From Clostridiales bacterium (GTDB lineage: Bacteria; Bacillota; Clostridia; Oscillospirales; Acutalibacteraceae), in NCBI GenBank assembly GCA_019415925.1, contig DXYG01000045.1, positions 1-20,676 of the forward strand: a stretch of 20,676 nucleotides of DNA, given 5' to 3'. Shown here piece after piece: positions 1 to 7,958 of the stretch. Position 1 is the first letter of the stretch, and the number at the start of each line of letters is the position of its first letter. Made by a program: the position numbers and the translations under genes. Under the pieces are notes generated by a model. The model made no database searches and was not told the origin of the DNA. It worked only from the letters and a program-made list of their open reading frames with translations.

Positions 1-110
1 CGCCGCTACAATCATTAATTTTGCCCGTCGAGGCACTCGACAAATTATCGTTTATCTTATTAAGCATAATGACTGAAAAATAAAATATTTGCAATTTAGG
101 ATTTGATATT
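1..110. other. Window edge; possible 3' end of an upstream gene, frame unclear
   Basis: Two + strand frames are open from the window edge: one ends in TGA at 74-76 (residues ending IVYLIKHND) and one in TAA at 81-83 (residues ending FILLSIMTEK). I recognise neither tail and cannot decide between them, so the stretch could also be wholly intergenic. It contains a perfect 6-bp hairpin, GTCGAG/CTCGAC, at 27-41 with loop GCA and no T-tract. TTAGGA at 96-101 is the likely ribosome site for the gene starting at 111. Confidence 0.3.
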
Positions 111-884
111 ATGAGAATACTTTGTATAGGCGACGTTGTAGGAAGTGTCGGCTGTAACTTCCTGCGCAGTAAACTGCCGACAATCAAGAAAATAAAAGCG
201 ATTGACTTTGTAGTCTGCAACGGCGAAAACTCTGCCGACGGAAACGGCATAACTCCGACCTCGGCAAAGTTCCTTTTTGACAGCGGCGTTGACGTAATCA
301 CCCTTGGCAACCACACATTCCGCCGAAAGGAAGCCTACGAATATATCGACGAAAGTCCGTTTATTGCCCGTCCTGCAAATTTCCCCGAAAAGACTACTCC
401 CGGTACGGGCATACTCAATATTGATACGGGCAGAAGAATAATCTCCGTCATCAACGTAATGGGCAATATGTGTATGGACAATAACCTCAACTGCGCCTTT
501 GAAACGGTTGATAAAATGCTTGAAAAGGCAGAGGGCAAAATAAAGATTGTTGACTTCCACGCCGAAACGACAAGTGAAAAGCGTGCAATGGGTTATTACC
601 TTGACGGCAGAGCGTCTGTTGTTTTCGGAACTCATACGCACGTTCAGACCTCGGACTGTCAGATACTTCCAAATGGAACAGGGTATATTACCGACGTCGG
701 AATGACAGGCACAATTCATTCGGTGCTCGGCGTCAAAACCGAAATCATTATTGAAAAGCTGAAAACAAAGCTCCCTGCACGTTTTGACCTTGCAAGCGGT
801 GACTGCAAAATGGAATGTGCAATATTTGAGGTTGACGAAAAGACGGGGTTGTGCATAAATTCTGAATCTTTGCGCATAGAATGA
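111..884 (+). CDS. ymdB: YmdB-type metallophosphoesterase (TIGR00282 family)
   Basis: The 257-residue protein has the calcineurin-like two-metal phosphoesterase layout of the YmdB/TIGR00282 family: D8 in GDVVG, E39 in NGENSA, N67-H68 in GNHTF, H150 in DFHAE, and H175/H177 in GTHTHVQT near residue 174. YmdB of Bacillus hydrolyses 2',3'-cyclic nucleotide monophosphates and affects biofilm and motility gene expression. That role is knowledge of the family, not shown here. The length is normal for the family (about 260) and no signal peptide is visible, so it should be cytosolic. The start is ATG with TTAGGA 9 nt upstream. In many Firmicutes this gene sits beside rny; the neighbour here lies outside the window. 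The next gene follows after 112 bp with its own promoter, so the two are probably not co-transcribed. Confidence 0.93.
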   Translation: MRILCIGDVVGSVGCNFLRSKLPTIKKIKAIDFVVCNGENSADGNGITPTSAKFLFDSGVDVITLGNHTFRRKEAYEYIDESPFIARPANFPEKTTPGTGILNIDTGRRIISVINVMGNMCMDNNLNCAFETVDKMLEKAEGKIKIVDFHAETTSEKRAMGYYLDGRASVVFGTHTHVQTSDCQILPNGTGYITDVGMTGTIHSVLGVKTEIIIEKLKTKLPARFDLASGDCKMECAIFEVDEKTGLCINSESLRIE

Positions 885-916
885 GTAATTATGACAATAA
901 TTGGTTGTTTTTTCTA

Positions 917-945
917 TTGCAAAAAAAGGATAAAGACGTTATAAT
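917..945 (+). promoter_or_regulatory. Sigma-A-type promoter for the DAK2 kinase gene
   Basis: TTGCAA (917-922) and a perfect TATAAT (940-945) are separated by 17 nt, in the non-coding gap 51 bp before the start codon. This is a near-consensus housekeeping promoter. It separates the downstream gene from ymdB transcription. Confidence 0.75.
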
Positions 946-996
946 ATAATCAACTATTGTGTAAAAAAGTCTGTACATTAAAAAGGATGTGCTATT

Positions 997-2637
997 ATGA
1001 TTAACGGAGAAATTCTAAAACAGGCTGTCATTTCGGGCGCAAACAACATCAGCCGCCAGAAAAACAGCATAAACGACCTCAACATATTTCCTGTACCCGA
1101 CGGCGATACTGGTACAAATATGTCAATGACAGTAATGTCAGCGGCAAAGGCTCTTGAGGAGTACGACGGCACAAGTGCAGGTGAGGCGGCAAAAATTGTA
1201 GCTTCTGCAATGCTCAGAGGCGCAAGAGGTAACTCAGGCGTTATTACTTCTCTTATCTTCAGAGGCTTTGCACAAGGTCTTAAGGATATGGAAGAGGTAA
1301 ACGGCAAAAATCTTGCGGCGGCTCTCGGAATCGGCGTTGACGCAGCATACAAGGCTGTTATGAAGCCGACAGAGGGAACAATCCTCACCGTTGCAAGAAT
1401 GGCTTACGAGGCTGGCGTTGAGGCGGCAAAAGAGGACAGCAGTGCAGTGTTTGTCTGGCAGGCAATCTGCGACAAGGCTAACGAAGCGCTTGCAATTACT
1501 CCCGAGCTTCTGCCGGTTCTTAAAAAGGCAGGCGTTGTTGACGCAGGCGGCAAGGGACTCTGCGTGATTTTTGAAGGTATGCTTTCCGTAATCAAGGACG
1601 GCGTTGTGGTTGAATACGACGATTCTGTTGAGGTCACTGTTGATAATTTTGACAGTGCGGCGGCTGAATTTGACGAGGATATCAACTTCACCTACTGCAC
1701 CGAATTTATCGTCGGCAGAAATACCGAGGAGGAAACCGACCCTCAGCTTCTTCGTGACTATCTTGAAACAATTGGTGACTGCGTAGTTGTTGTTAGCGAC
1801 GAGGAAATCATCAAGGTACACGTTCACACCGAACAGCCCGGTAATGCGCTTACAAAGGGACTTGAATTCGGCCAGCTTCTCACCACAAAGGTTGAGAATA
1901 TGAAGGAACAGCATAAAAATGTCAAAAAATCCAAAAAGGCTGAGAAGGAAACCTTTACTCCTGCTGAGCCTGTTGAAGATATCGGCTTTGTTGCTGTTGC
2001 GGCAGGCGAGGGTTTAAAGGAGCTTTTCAAGGATTTAGGCTGTACAAACGTTGTTTCGGGCGGTCAGAGTATGAACCCCAGCACAGATGATATTTACGAA
2101 GCTGTAATGGCTACTCCTGCAAAGAACGTAATCGTTCTCCCGAACAACAAGAATATCATTCTTGCGGCTGAGCAGACTGTTCCTATGGTAACAGACAGAA
2201 ATGTTGTAATCGTTCCCACACGTACAATTCCTCAGGGAATGACGGCTATGCTCAATTTTGACCCCGAAATTTCGGCTGAAAGCAACGCACAGCTTATGAT
2301 GGATTCCGCACAGAACGTAGGCACAGGACTTGTAACCTTTGCCGCACGAAGCAGTGAGTTCGGCGGAAAGAAAATCAAAGAGGGCGACATTATCGCTCTT
2401 GAAAACGGCAAGCTCACAATTACCGAAAAGAGCGCTGTAAAGGCTCTTGTAAAGCTTGCTAAGAATATGGTTAACCGTGACACCTCGTTTATCACTCTGA
2501 TTTACGGTGAAGAGGTAAGCGAGGAGGATGCAAACAAAGCGTACGAGGAGCTTCGTGACAAGTTCGGCTCACGCACCGACATCTCGCTTGTCAAGGGTGA
2601 CCAGCCTGTTTACTACTTTATTTTAAGCGTTGAATAA
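997..2637 (+). CDS. fakA: DAK2-domain fatty acid kinase subunit FakA (YloV-type)
   Basis: The 546-residue protein has an N-terminal DhaL/DAK2 nucleotide-binding domain (about residues 8-200) with the signature PVPDGDTGTNM at 32-42, whose aspartates (D35, D37) coordinate Mg-ADP/ATP. Middle and C-terminal domains typical of YloV/FakA follow, joined by a charged lysine/glutamate-rich linker around residues 305-325. In Staphylococcus FakA phosphorylates fatty acids presented by DegV-like FakB proteins, feeding exogenous fatty acids into phospholipid synthesis. No FakB gene is in the window. The length matches the family (about 550). The start is ATG with AAAAGGA about 9 nt upstream. A neighbouring recG is also seen in Bacillus, where yloV lies a few genes from recG, which supports the assignment. 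A hairpin terminator follows the stop. Confidence 0.9.
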   Translation: MINGEILKQAVISGANNISRQKNSINDLNIFPVPDGDTGTNMSMTVMSAAKALEEYDGTSAGEAAKIVASAMLRGARGNSGVITSLIFRGFAQGLKDMEEVNGKNLAAALGIGVDAAYKAVMKPTEGTILTVARMAYEAGVEAAKEDSSAVFVWQAICDKANEALAITPELLPVLKKAGVVDAGGKGLCVIFEGMLSVIKDGVVVEYDDSVEVTVDNFDSAAAEFDEDINFTYCTEFIVGRNTEEETDPQLLRDYLETIGDCVVVVSDEEIIKVHVHTEQPGNALTKGLEFGQLLTTKVENMKEQHKNVKKSKKAEKETFTPAEPVEDIGFVAVAAGEGLKELFKDLGCTNVVSGGQSMNPSTDDIYEAVMATPAKNVIVLPNNKNIILAAEQTVPMVTDRNVVIVPTRTIPQGMTAMLNFDPEISAESNAQLMMDSAQNVGTGLVTFAARSSEFGGKKIKEGDIIALENGKLTITEKSAVKALVKLAKNMVNRDTSFITLIYGEEVSEEDANKAYEELRDKFGSRTDISLVKGDQPVYYFILSVE

Positions 2638-2648
2638 TTAATTAATCA

Positions 2649-2681
2649 GGGGCATGATATTGTGTCATGCCCTATGTTTTT
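2649..2681 (+). terminator. Hairpin terminator after fakA
   Basis: GGGCATGA (2650-2657) pairs with TCATGCCC (2665-2672) around a 7-nt loop and is followed closely by TTTTT at 2677-2681. It sits 12 bp after the fakA stop. Upstream in-frame starts for recG (GTG 2662, ATG 2674) fall in or just after this hairpin, which argues that recG starts later. Confidence 0.65.
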
Positions 2682-2697
2682 AACTACAGGTACTTAT

Positions 2698-4743
2698 ATG
2701 GCTTCACTTTATAAAATGCCGATTTCAAATTTAAACGGAATAGGTGCAAAGCGTGCCGAACTTTTTGCAAAGCTCGGAATTAACAGCGTAGGCAGTCTGC
2801 TCAATTTCTATCCTCGTGCCTACGAGGACTGGAGTACGGTTGAAAAAATTTCAAATTTACAATACGGCAGTCTGTGCTGTATAAAGGCAGTCCTTGCCGC
2901 ACCGATTTCCGACTCAAGAATCAGCGGAGGACGTATTATATCAAAGGGTATGGTGTATGACGACACAGGCTCTTTGCAGATTGTATTTTTCAACAACAGG
3001 TACATAAGTTCAATGCTCAAGGGCGGAGAAGAATATTTCTTTTACGGAAGAATAACTGCCGACACCTACGGTGCGCAGATGATTGCGCCAACCTTTTCAC
3101 TTGCAAGTGACGGAGCAAAAATTCAGCCTGTTTACCGCCAGACAGCAGGGCTTGTCAGCAAGACAATTTCAAATGCAGTAAAACAGGCACTTTCGCTTTT
3201 GCCGAAAACGGTCAACGACCCTCTGCCTCAGCAGGTCAGGGATATTTTTGATTTGTGCGATTTAAAGCAGGCATTAAACGATATACATTTTCCGAAAAAT
3301 CGTGAGTGTCTTGAAAAGGCACGCAAACGCCTTGTTACCGAGGAACTTGTCGTACTTAATCTCGGTATGCGAAACCTGCGAGAGCACAGCAGGGGAGAAA
3401 GCGGAGTGAAAATTATAAAAAGCTTCTCCTCTGAGTTTGAAACACTTTTGCCGTTTACGCTTACGAATGCGCAGAAAAGAGCAGTTTCCGACTGTGTGAA
3501 CGATTTGCTGACAAAAAGCTCGGCAATGAACAGGCTTGTTCAGGGTGACGTCGGCTCGGGCAAAACCGCCGTTGCGGCGTCTGTATGCTATACGGTTGTC
3601 AAAAACGGCTTTCAGGCGGCTTTTATGGCTCCTACAGAAATCCTTGCAAATCAGCACTTTGAAACCTTTAAAAAGCTTTTTGAAAACACAGATATCAAAG
3701 TTGCACTGCTTACAGGTGCGCTTAAAGAGTCGGAAAAAAAGCGTGTAAGACAAGAGCTTTCAGACGGAGAAATCGACCTTGTAATCGGCACTCACGCACT
3801 GATAACTGACAAAACCGAGTTTAAAAACCTCGGTATTGCCGTAACAGACGAACAGCACCGTTTCGGAGTTGCTCAGCGTGCAAAACTGCTCGGCAAGGGT
3901 GAAAATCCTCACCTGCTTGTAATGAGCGCAACGCCGATTCCCAGAACGCTCGGTCTTATAATCTTCGGCGACCTTGATATTTCGGTAATCGACGAGCTTC
4001 CGCCCTCACGAAAGCCTGTAAAAACCGTGCTTATGAGCGCAACACAGCGCAAGCGCATATATAATTTTATCAGAAGTGAAATTTCTTCGGGCAGACAGGC
4101 GTATATTGTTTGTCCTCTTGTTGAGGAGGGCGAGCTTGACAACGTTGCGTCAGCCGAGGAGTACGCCGCCGAGCTTATGCTCAAGGAATTTTCCGACATT
4201 CCCGTAGGGATAGTGCACGGCAAAATGAAATCCGACGAAAAGGACGAGGTAATGGGCAAATTTGCCTCGGGCGAATTTTCACTGCTTGTAGCCACAACCG
4301 TTATTGAAGTAGGCGTTGACGTTCCTAATGCATCGGTAATCGTCATTGAAAACGCAGAAAGATTCGGGCTTTCTCAGCTTCATCAGCTTCGGGGCAGAGT
4401 GGGCAGAGGAGAGTTTCAGTCCTACTGTATTCTCGTAAGCGACAAGACTACTCCTGCTACAAGAGCAAGACTTGAAGTCCTTTGCTCAACGAATGACGGC
4501 TTTAAAATTGCCGACGAGGACTTAAAAATGAGAGGACCGGGCGACTTTTTCGGAGAGCGCCAGCACGGACTTCCGCAGATGACGATAGCCGATTTTGCAG
4601 ACACTAAAAGTCTGGAGCTTTCGCAGAAAATCGCCGATTACATACTTTTTATCTACAAGGATATCCGCTGTGATGAGTTAAGGCTGTTAAGAGCAGAAAT
4701 TGACAGACTCTTCGAGCGTGGCGGACAGAATACTTTAAATTAA
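2698..4743 (+). CDS. recG: ATP-dependent DNA helicase RecG
   Basis: The protein is 681 residues from the chosen ATG at 2698, matching Bacillus RecG at about 680. RecG remodels stalled replication forks and branch-migrates Holliday junctions. An N-terminal wedge/OB-fold region (about 60-160; KISNLQYGS near its start) binds branched DNA. Then come superfamily 2 helicase domains: Walker A GDVGSGKT at 283-290, the DEQH form of the DEAD box at 384-387, the SATPIPRT motif, and GRVGRGE in motif VI. The C-terminal TRG-like region (CSTNDGFKIADEDL, RGPGDFFG) is intact. GTG 2662 and ATG 2674 are in frame but overlap the fakA terminator and lack a ribosome site. ATG 2698 has only a weak CAGG 7 nt upstream, so the start is moderately certain. 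No promoter was found. Confidence 0.95.
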   Translation: MASLYKMPISNLNGIGAKRAELFAKLGINSVGSLLNFYPRAYEDWSTVEKISNLQYGSLCCIKAVLAAPISDSRISGGRIISKGMVYDDTGSLQIVFFNNRYISSMLKGGEEYFFYGRITADTYGAQMIAPTFSLASDGAKIQPVYRQTAGLVSKTISNAVKQALSLLPKTVNDPLPQQVRDIFDLCDLKQALNDIHFPKNRECLEKARKRLVTEELVVLNLGMRNLREHSRGESGVKIIKSFSSEFETLLPFTLTNAQKRAVSDCVNDLLTKSSAMNRLVQGDVGSGKTAVAASVCYTVVKNGFQAAFMAPTEILANQHFETFKKLFENTDIKVALLTGALKESEKKRVRQELSDGEIDLVIGTHALITDKTEFKNLGIAVTDEQHRFGVAQRAKLLGKGENPHLLVMSATPIPRTLGLIIFGDLDISVIDELPPSRKPVKTVLMSATQRKRIYNFIRSEISSGRQAYIVCPLVEEGELDNVASAEEYAAELMLKEFSDIPVGIVHGKMKSDEKDEVMGKFASGEFSLLVATTVIEVGVDVPNASVIVIENAERFGLSQLHQLRGRVGRGEFQSYCILVSDKTTPATRARLEVLCSTNDGFKIADEDLKMRGPGDFFGERQHGLPQMTIADFADTKSLELSQKIADYILFIYKDIRCDELRLLRAEIDRLFERGGQNTLN

Positions 4744-4761
4744 TTGTTATATCCGATTTTT

Positions 4762-4791
4762 CGTAGGGACACGGAACGCCGTGTCCTTACG
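4762..4791. repeat. Palindromic repeat module, shared with the 6838-7217 element
   Basis: GTAGGGACACGG (4763-4774) pairs with CCGTGTCCTTAC (4779-4790) with one G-T wobble and a 4-nt loop. A C-G pair at 4762/4791 extends the stem. The same core GTAGGGACACGG...CCGTGTCC occurs at 6878-6900 inside the larger element. The hairpin has no T-tract, so it is not a typical terminator, although it lies between recG and the carboxypeptidase gene. A GTG start in frame with the latter (4781) falls in this stem and is not credible. Confidence 0.75.
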
Positions 4792-4858
4792 TCACCGTTG
4801 TTATTATCACACGCTAAATACAAAATTGATATTTATAAAAAGGGGAGAAAAACTACTG

Positions 4859-6208
4859 ATGAAAAGAAAGTCAATCAAAATAATTTCACTGCTTTTTGCA
4901 CTAATGATTATTATTTCGTCATCAATTGTTTCAACGGGCGCAGTATCGTACCCGAACGATGTCAAAACGCAATCTGACTCAATTCTTCTTGTCAATATGG
5001 ATACGTCGCAGGTCGTTTTTGAAAAGGACGCCGATTCAAAGCGCTATCCTGCGTCAACAACTAAAATTATGACCTACATAATTGTTGCGGAAAACATTGA
5101 CGATTTTGAAAACACCCGTGTTCCGATTAAGCAGTCTGTACTTGACGTGCTGAAAGACACAGGCAGTTCTCTTGCCAGCGTTGAGGACCACGTCGGCAAG
5201 GATATGAGCGTAATTGACCTTCTCTACAGTATGATGGTACCCTCGGGCAACGATGCCGCAATGGTGCTTGCCGATTATGTGGGCGGAGGAAATGTTGACA
5301 GCTTCGTAAAGCTTATGAACGACAAGGCTAAGGAGCTCGGATGTAAAAACACTCATTTTGAAAATCCCGACGGACTTCACAACGACAATCACTACACAAC
5401 GGCACGTGATATGTACAAGATTGCAACCTACGCTCTGACGCTCCCGAAGTTTGCTGAAATTACAAATACAACCGCCTATACCTGCGAGGGTGACGATTAT
5501 CCGCTTGTGACAACAAACTATTTAATCGACCCCAACAACGGCGGTGAATATTACTATATGTACGCCAAGGGAATAAAGACAGGCACAACCGACCAGGCAG
5601 GCAGGTGCCTTGTGACAACCGCCACTGCCGACGGCTATTCATACATTGCAGTACTGCTTCATGCACCGTACAAAGAGGGCGTAAGCGAGGAATACGGAAC
5701 GATGACTGACGCCGCCGATTTGTTCAGATGGGCGCTTACCGGTCTGGAGCTTAAAACCGTTGCAACCTCGTCAACTCCTGTTTGTGAGGAAAAGATAAAC
5801 CTTGCATGGGGCAAGAATTCGGTTCTGCTTGTTCCCGATAAGAATCTGAGCGCAATTGTTCCGAAAGATTTGGATAAAGACGAGCTGATTATTGAAACAG
5901 ATGTGCCCGAAAGCATAGACGCACCTGTTGATACCGACACCGTTGTCGGCACAGCCACAATTTATTATCAGGGTAGTGACGGCAAAAAGCAGGAGGTTGC
6001 AAAGGTAAATCTTGTTTCAAGCGAAAAGATTGAAATGAGCGGAATACTTTTTGTCCTCAACGTAATCACAACGGTATTCAAATCCTATTGGTTCCTTGTA
6101 ATCATCGGAATTATCGCAATAATTCTTATCTGCTACTTTATTTCCTCAAAGATAAACAAAAAGCGCAGTAAGAAGAACAGAAAGGTAAAGCACTACCGCA
6201 ACCTGTAA
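4859..6208 (+). CDS. D-alanyl-D-alanine carboxypeptidase (DacA/DacF-like, peptidase S11)
   Basis: The 449-residue class C low-molecular-weight PBP removes the terminal D-Ala of peptidoglycan stem peptides outside the membrane. It opens with a signal peptide: a basic N-terminus, a hydrophobic run at about 8-24, and the STGAVS region near 25-30. All three active-site motifs are present: S66-T-T-K69 in PASTTK, S129-G-N131, and K240-T-G242 in KGIKTGTTD. The C-terminal half carries the PBP5-associated domain. A transmembrane helix at about 409-428 is followed by a strongly basic tail, so the enzyme should be membrane anchored. ATG 4859 is preceded by AGGGGAG at 4841-4847. A longer in-frame version from GTG 4781 would begin in a repeat hairpin and destroy the signal peptide layout. 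DacA versus DacF cannot be separated from sequence alone. Confidence 0.92.
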   Translation: MKRKSIKIISLLFALMIIISSSIVSTGAVSYPNDVKTQSDSILLVNMDTSQVVFEKDADSKRYPASTTKIMTYIIVAENIDDFENTRVPIKQSVLDVLKDTGSSLASVEDHVGKDMSVIDLLYSMMVPSGNDAAMVLADYVGGGNVDSFVKLMNDKAKELGCKNTHFENPDGLHNDNHYTTARDMYKIATYALTLPKFAEITNTTAYTCEGDDYPLVTTNYLIDPNNGGEYYYMYAKGIKTGTTDQAGRCLVTTATADGYSYIAVLLHAPYKEGVSEEYGTMTDAADLFRWALTGLELKTVATSSTPVCEEKINLAWGKNSVLLVPDKNLSAIVPKDLDKDELIIETDVPESIDAPVDTDTVVGTATIYYQGSDGKKQEVAKVNLVSSEKIEMSGILFVLNVITTVFKSYWFLVIIGIIAIILICYFISSKINKKRSKKNRKVKHYRNL

Positions 6209-6266
6209 TTTAATTCGGAATTTTGAATTAATAAAGTTTATTACAATAATGTAAATAATTCTTTAC

Positions 6267-6294
6267 TTGAAATTTAAGCTGTTTATGTTATAAT
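6267..6294 (+). promoter_or_regulatory. Sigma-A-type promoter for nrdR
   Basis: TTGAAA (6267-6272) and a perfect TATAAT (6289-6294) are separated by 16 nt, 31 bp before the nrdR start. I saw no clear paired NrdR boxes around it. Confidence 0.7.
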
Positions 6295-6325
6295 TACTTT
6301 ATAGAATAATTCCAGAGGTGATTAT

Positions 6326-6784
6326 ATGAAATGTCCGTATTGCGGTTATGAGGAAAGCAAGGTAATTGATTCCCGTTCTGCCGACGACGGAGAGAGAATC
6401 CGCAGAAGACGTGAGTGCCTTAAATGCGGCAAGCGTTTCACAACTCACGAGGTTATCGAAACAGTGCCGATAATCGTTGTAAAGCGTGACAAGTCACGTG
6501 AGGTTTTTGACCGCAACAAGCTTACGGCAGGTATTCTTCGTGCCTGCGAGAAACGTCCCGTTTCAATCCAGCAGATTGAATCAATGGTAGATGCGATTGA
6601 GGCAAAGCTTCAGAGCAGTCTTGACAGAGAAATCACCTCTATGCAAATCGGCGAGCTTGCTATGGAGGAAATCAAAAAGGTTGACGAGGTTTCCTATGTT
6701 CGTTTTGCCTCTGTTTACCGCCAGTTCAAGGACATCAACACCTTTATGGAGGAGCTTAACAAGCTTCTGACCGAGAAGAAATAA
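6326..6784 (+). CDS. nrdR: Transcriptional repressor NrdR
   Basis: The 152-residue protein matches NrdR over its full usual length (about 150). The N-terminal zinc ribbon has CPYC (C3, C6) and CLKC (C31, C34), with the arginine-rich strand RIRRRREC between them that contacts DNA. An ATP-cone domain follows (about 49-139; VVKRDKSREVFDRNKL at its start). NrdR senses the ATP/dATP balance and represses ribonucleotide reductase genes by binding NrdR boxes. No nrd gene lies in this window. In Clostridia nrdR is often found near cell-division genes, as here. The start is ATG with AGAGGTG at 6313-6319. It has its own promoter and terminator, so it is probably monocistronic. Confidence 0.97.
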   Translation: MKCPYCGYEESKVIDSRSADDGERIRRRRECLKCGKRFTTHEVIETVPIIVVKRDKSREVFDRNKLTAGILRACEKRPVSIQQIESMVDAIEAKLQSSLDREITSMQIGELAMEEIKKVDEVSYVRFASVYRQFKDINTFMEELNKLLTEKK

Positions 6785-6798
6785 ATTGAGTTTATTTT

Positions 6799-6836
6799 GC
6801 CCGAGCAACGTTTGATTTGCTCGGGCAGTTTTGTTT
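6799..6836 (+). terminator. Rho-independent terminator after nrdR
   Basis: GCCCGAGCAA (6799-6808) pairs perfectly with TTGCTCGGGC (6817-6826) around an 8-nt loop, then a T-rich run follows at 6829-6836. It sits 14 bp after the nrdR stop. Confidence 0.9.
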
Positions 6837-6837
6837 A

Positions 6838-7217
6838 TAAACCATAATTTAGCGGTGGAATTATAGCAACGTTGACGTAGGGACACGGCGTGCCGTGTCC
6901 GTAGTGATTATCAAACGTAACCGATTATATCAACATTATCGTTACAAACAAACTTTTCCGTAGGGGACGGGTTCCTACACGTCCCTATGTATAAATTGTG
7001 TAACAATTTATACATTATGGCGAACGTAGTTCGCCATAGGGAACCCCTTTAGTGGGTTCCCTACAGCAAAACAGTCCACCGGACTGTTTTGCCTACCCTC
7101 CTGCATTTTGCAATGCAATCTTTTTGTGGGCTCTGCCCACACCCGCAAGCCTTTAAAAAGGCTTGACCGAAATTTTAAATTTTTTTGCGAGTCAACTTAC
7201 CGCTAAATTATAGTTTA
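6838..7217. repeat. 380-bp MITE-like element with terminal inverted repeats and nine stem-loops
   Basis: The ends at 6838-6857 and 7198-7217 are inverted repeats matching at 18 of 20 positions, both finishing in TA. Between them lie stem-loops at 6881-6900, 6960-6987, 6987-7015 (13 bp perfect), 7016-7038 (10 bp perfect), 7037-7063 (10 bp perfect), 7066-7092 (12 bp perfect), 7102-7117, 7125-7141 and 7146-7165 (9 bp perfect). There is no convincing reading frame. It lies just after the nrdR terminator and just before the promoter of the next gene. The end at 7164-7217 recurs inverted at 20622-20676. This resembles a non-autonomous transposable element with possible TA target duplication. That reading is inferred from the ends. 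Confidence 0.8.
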
Positions 7218-7240
7218 ACATTGTATTTTTCGATTTTGCA

Positions 7241-7269
7241 TTGACATATTAATGCGCTGATAATACAAT
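7241..7269 (+). promoter_or_regulatory. Consensus sigma-A promoter for the orphan membrane protein
   Basis: A perfect TTGACA (7241-7246) and TACAAT (7264-7269) are 17 nt apart, 24 bp outside the repeat element and 29 bp before the start codon at 7299. Confidence 0.8.
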
Positions 7270-7298
7270 ACATATATAGTTTCAGGAGGTAATCTGAT

Positions 7299-7709
7299 AT
7301 GAAGAATAAAAGAAAAGATATTTTATATATTGCCGTCGGCGTTGCATTTGTATTTGCCGTATATCTTGTTGTTTCATATCTTCTGCCCTCGACAGTCGGA
7401 ATTTCCGAACACGCTGACGCAAAAATCAAGTACGTTACTGAGAATAAAAACATTGAAGTTACGCTTGATGACAGTGACTGCGATGAGCTTCGCAGAATTT
7501 TCAGCGGAAAAACTGCGTATCACGATAGCCCGTCCTGCGGATTTACAGAGTCTGCGTCGGTTTCGTTCGGTAATCAGATTTTTATGCCTGCCTGCGACGG
7601 TGACGAGATTATAAAGGTCGGCTTAAAATATATTACCATTTCCCCAAAAGAGCGTGACACGGTTGACAAAATATTCGCAAAATACGGTGCAACGTTTCCG
7701 TGCTTTTGA
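7299..7709 (+). CDS. Hypothetical membrane-anchored protein with conserved-looking Cys motifs
   Basis: I do not recognise this 136-residue protein. It begins with a basic stretch (KNKRK) and a single hydrophobic helix at about 8-29, suggesting an uncleaved anchor with the rest outside the membrane. The soluble part has four cysteines: C61, C80 in SPSCGFTES, C99 in MPACDGDE, and C135 in FPCF at the very end. An amphipathic region around 111-130 (YITISPKERDTVDKIFAKYG) follows. The spacing of SCGF, ACDG and terminal FPC suggests a small folded extracytoplasmic domain, perhaps with disulphides or a metal. Function is unknown. ATG 7299 has a perfect AGGAGGT at 7284-7290, and a consensus promoter precedes it, so it is a genuine expressed gene. 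It lies between the repeat element and the mraZ leader. Confidence 0.8.
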   Translation: MKNKRKDILYIAVGVAFVFAVYLVVSYLLPSTVGISEHADAKIKYVTENKNIEVTLDDSDCDELRRIFSGKTAYHDSPSCGFTESASVSFGNQIFMPACDGDEIIKVGLKYITISPKERDTVDKIFAKYGATFPCF

Positions 7710-7958
7710 TTTTGCGACATTTATTAACATAAAATTACAATAAAACAGCAAACATTTGTTTGTAATAATTTCGACCGTTTTGTAATCTTTTAAAATTCAA
7801 TAATCAAATCTGACACCGAATGCACAGGTTAATTCTTGTGTATTCGGTTATTATTATTCCATATGGGAATAATAATTAGAAAATATCAGGAAATAATTTC
7901 AAAATTATGAAAAAATTAATTTCTTTGTAAATTTTATTGCTTACCTCGTAACTTTTAC
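7710..7958. other. AT-rich intergenic stretch before the mraZ promoter
   Basis: About 250 bp without a gene. It holds two adjacent stem-loops described separately and a weaker one around CAAAC/GTTTG near 7750. No clear terminator for the upstream gene was found, though the first stem-loop could serve. Confidence 0.6.
7815..7876. repeat. Two tandem stem-loops upstream of mraZ
   Basis: The first hairpin (7815-7848) pairs ACCGAAT with ATTCGGT and continues inward through GCACAGG/CTTGTGT with two wobble or mismatched positions. The second (7850-7876) is a perfect 11-bp stem, ATTATTATTCC/GGAATAATAAT, around a 5-nt loop. They could act as terminator-like or regulatory structures before the dcw cluster. 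There is no strong T-tract after either. Confidence 0.6.

Noticed and set aside
96..719. Long minus-strand reading frame opposite ymdB
   Set aside because: It lies almost wholly antisense to a clear ymdB gene, has no ribosome site and no recognisable domain; a codon-bias shadow.
885..912. Terminator after ymdB formed by AATTAT/ATAATT and a T-run
   Set aside because: The stem is only six weak A-T pairs; too poor to call.
4744..4977. Short + strand frame after recG ending at 4977
   Set aside because: It overlaps the carboxypeptidase signal peptide coding region in another frame and runs through a repeat hairpin.
6878..7165. CRISPR array in the hairpin-rich block
   Set aside because: The palindromes differ in sequence from one another and there is no constant direct repeat with regular spacers.
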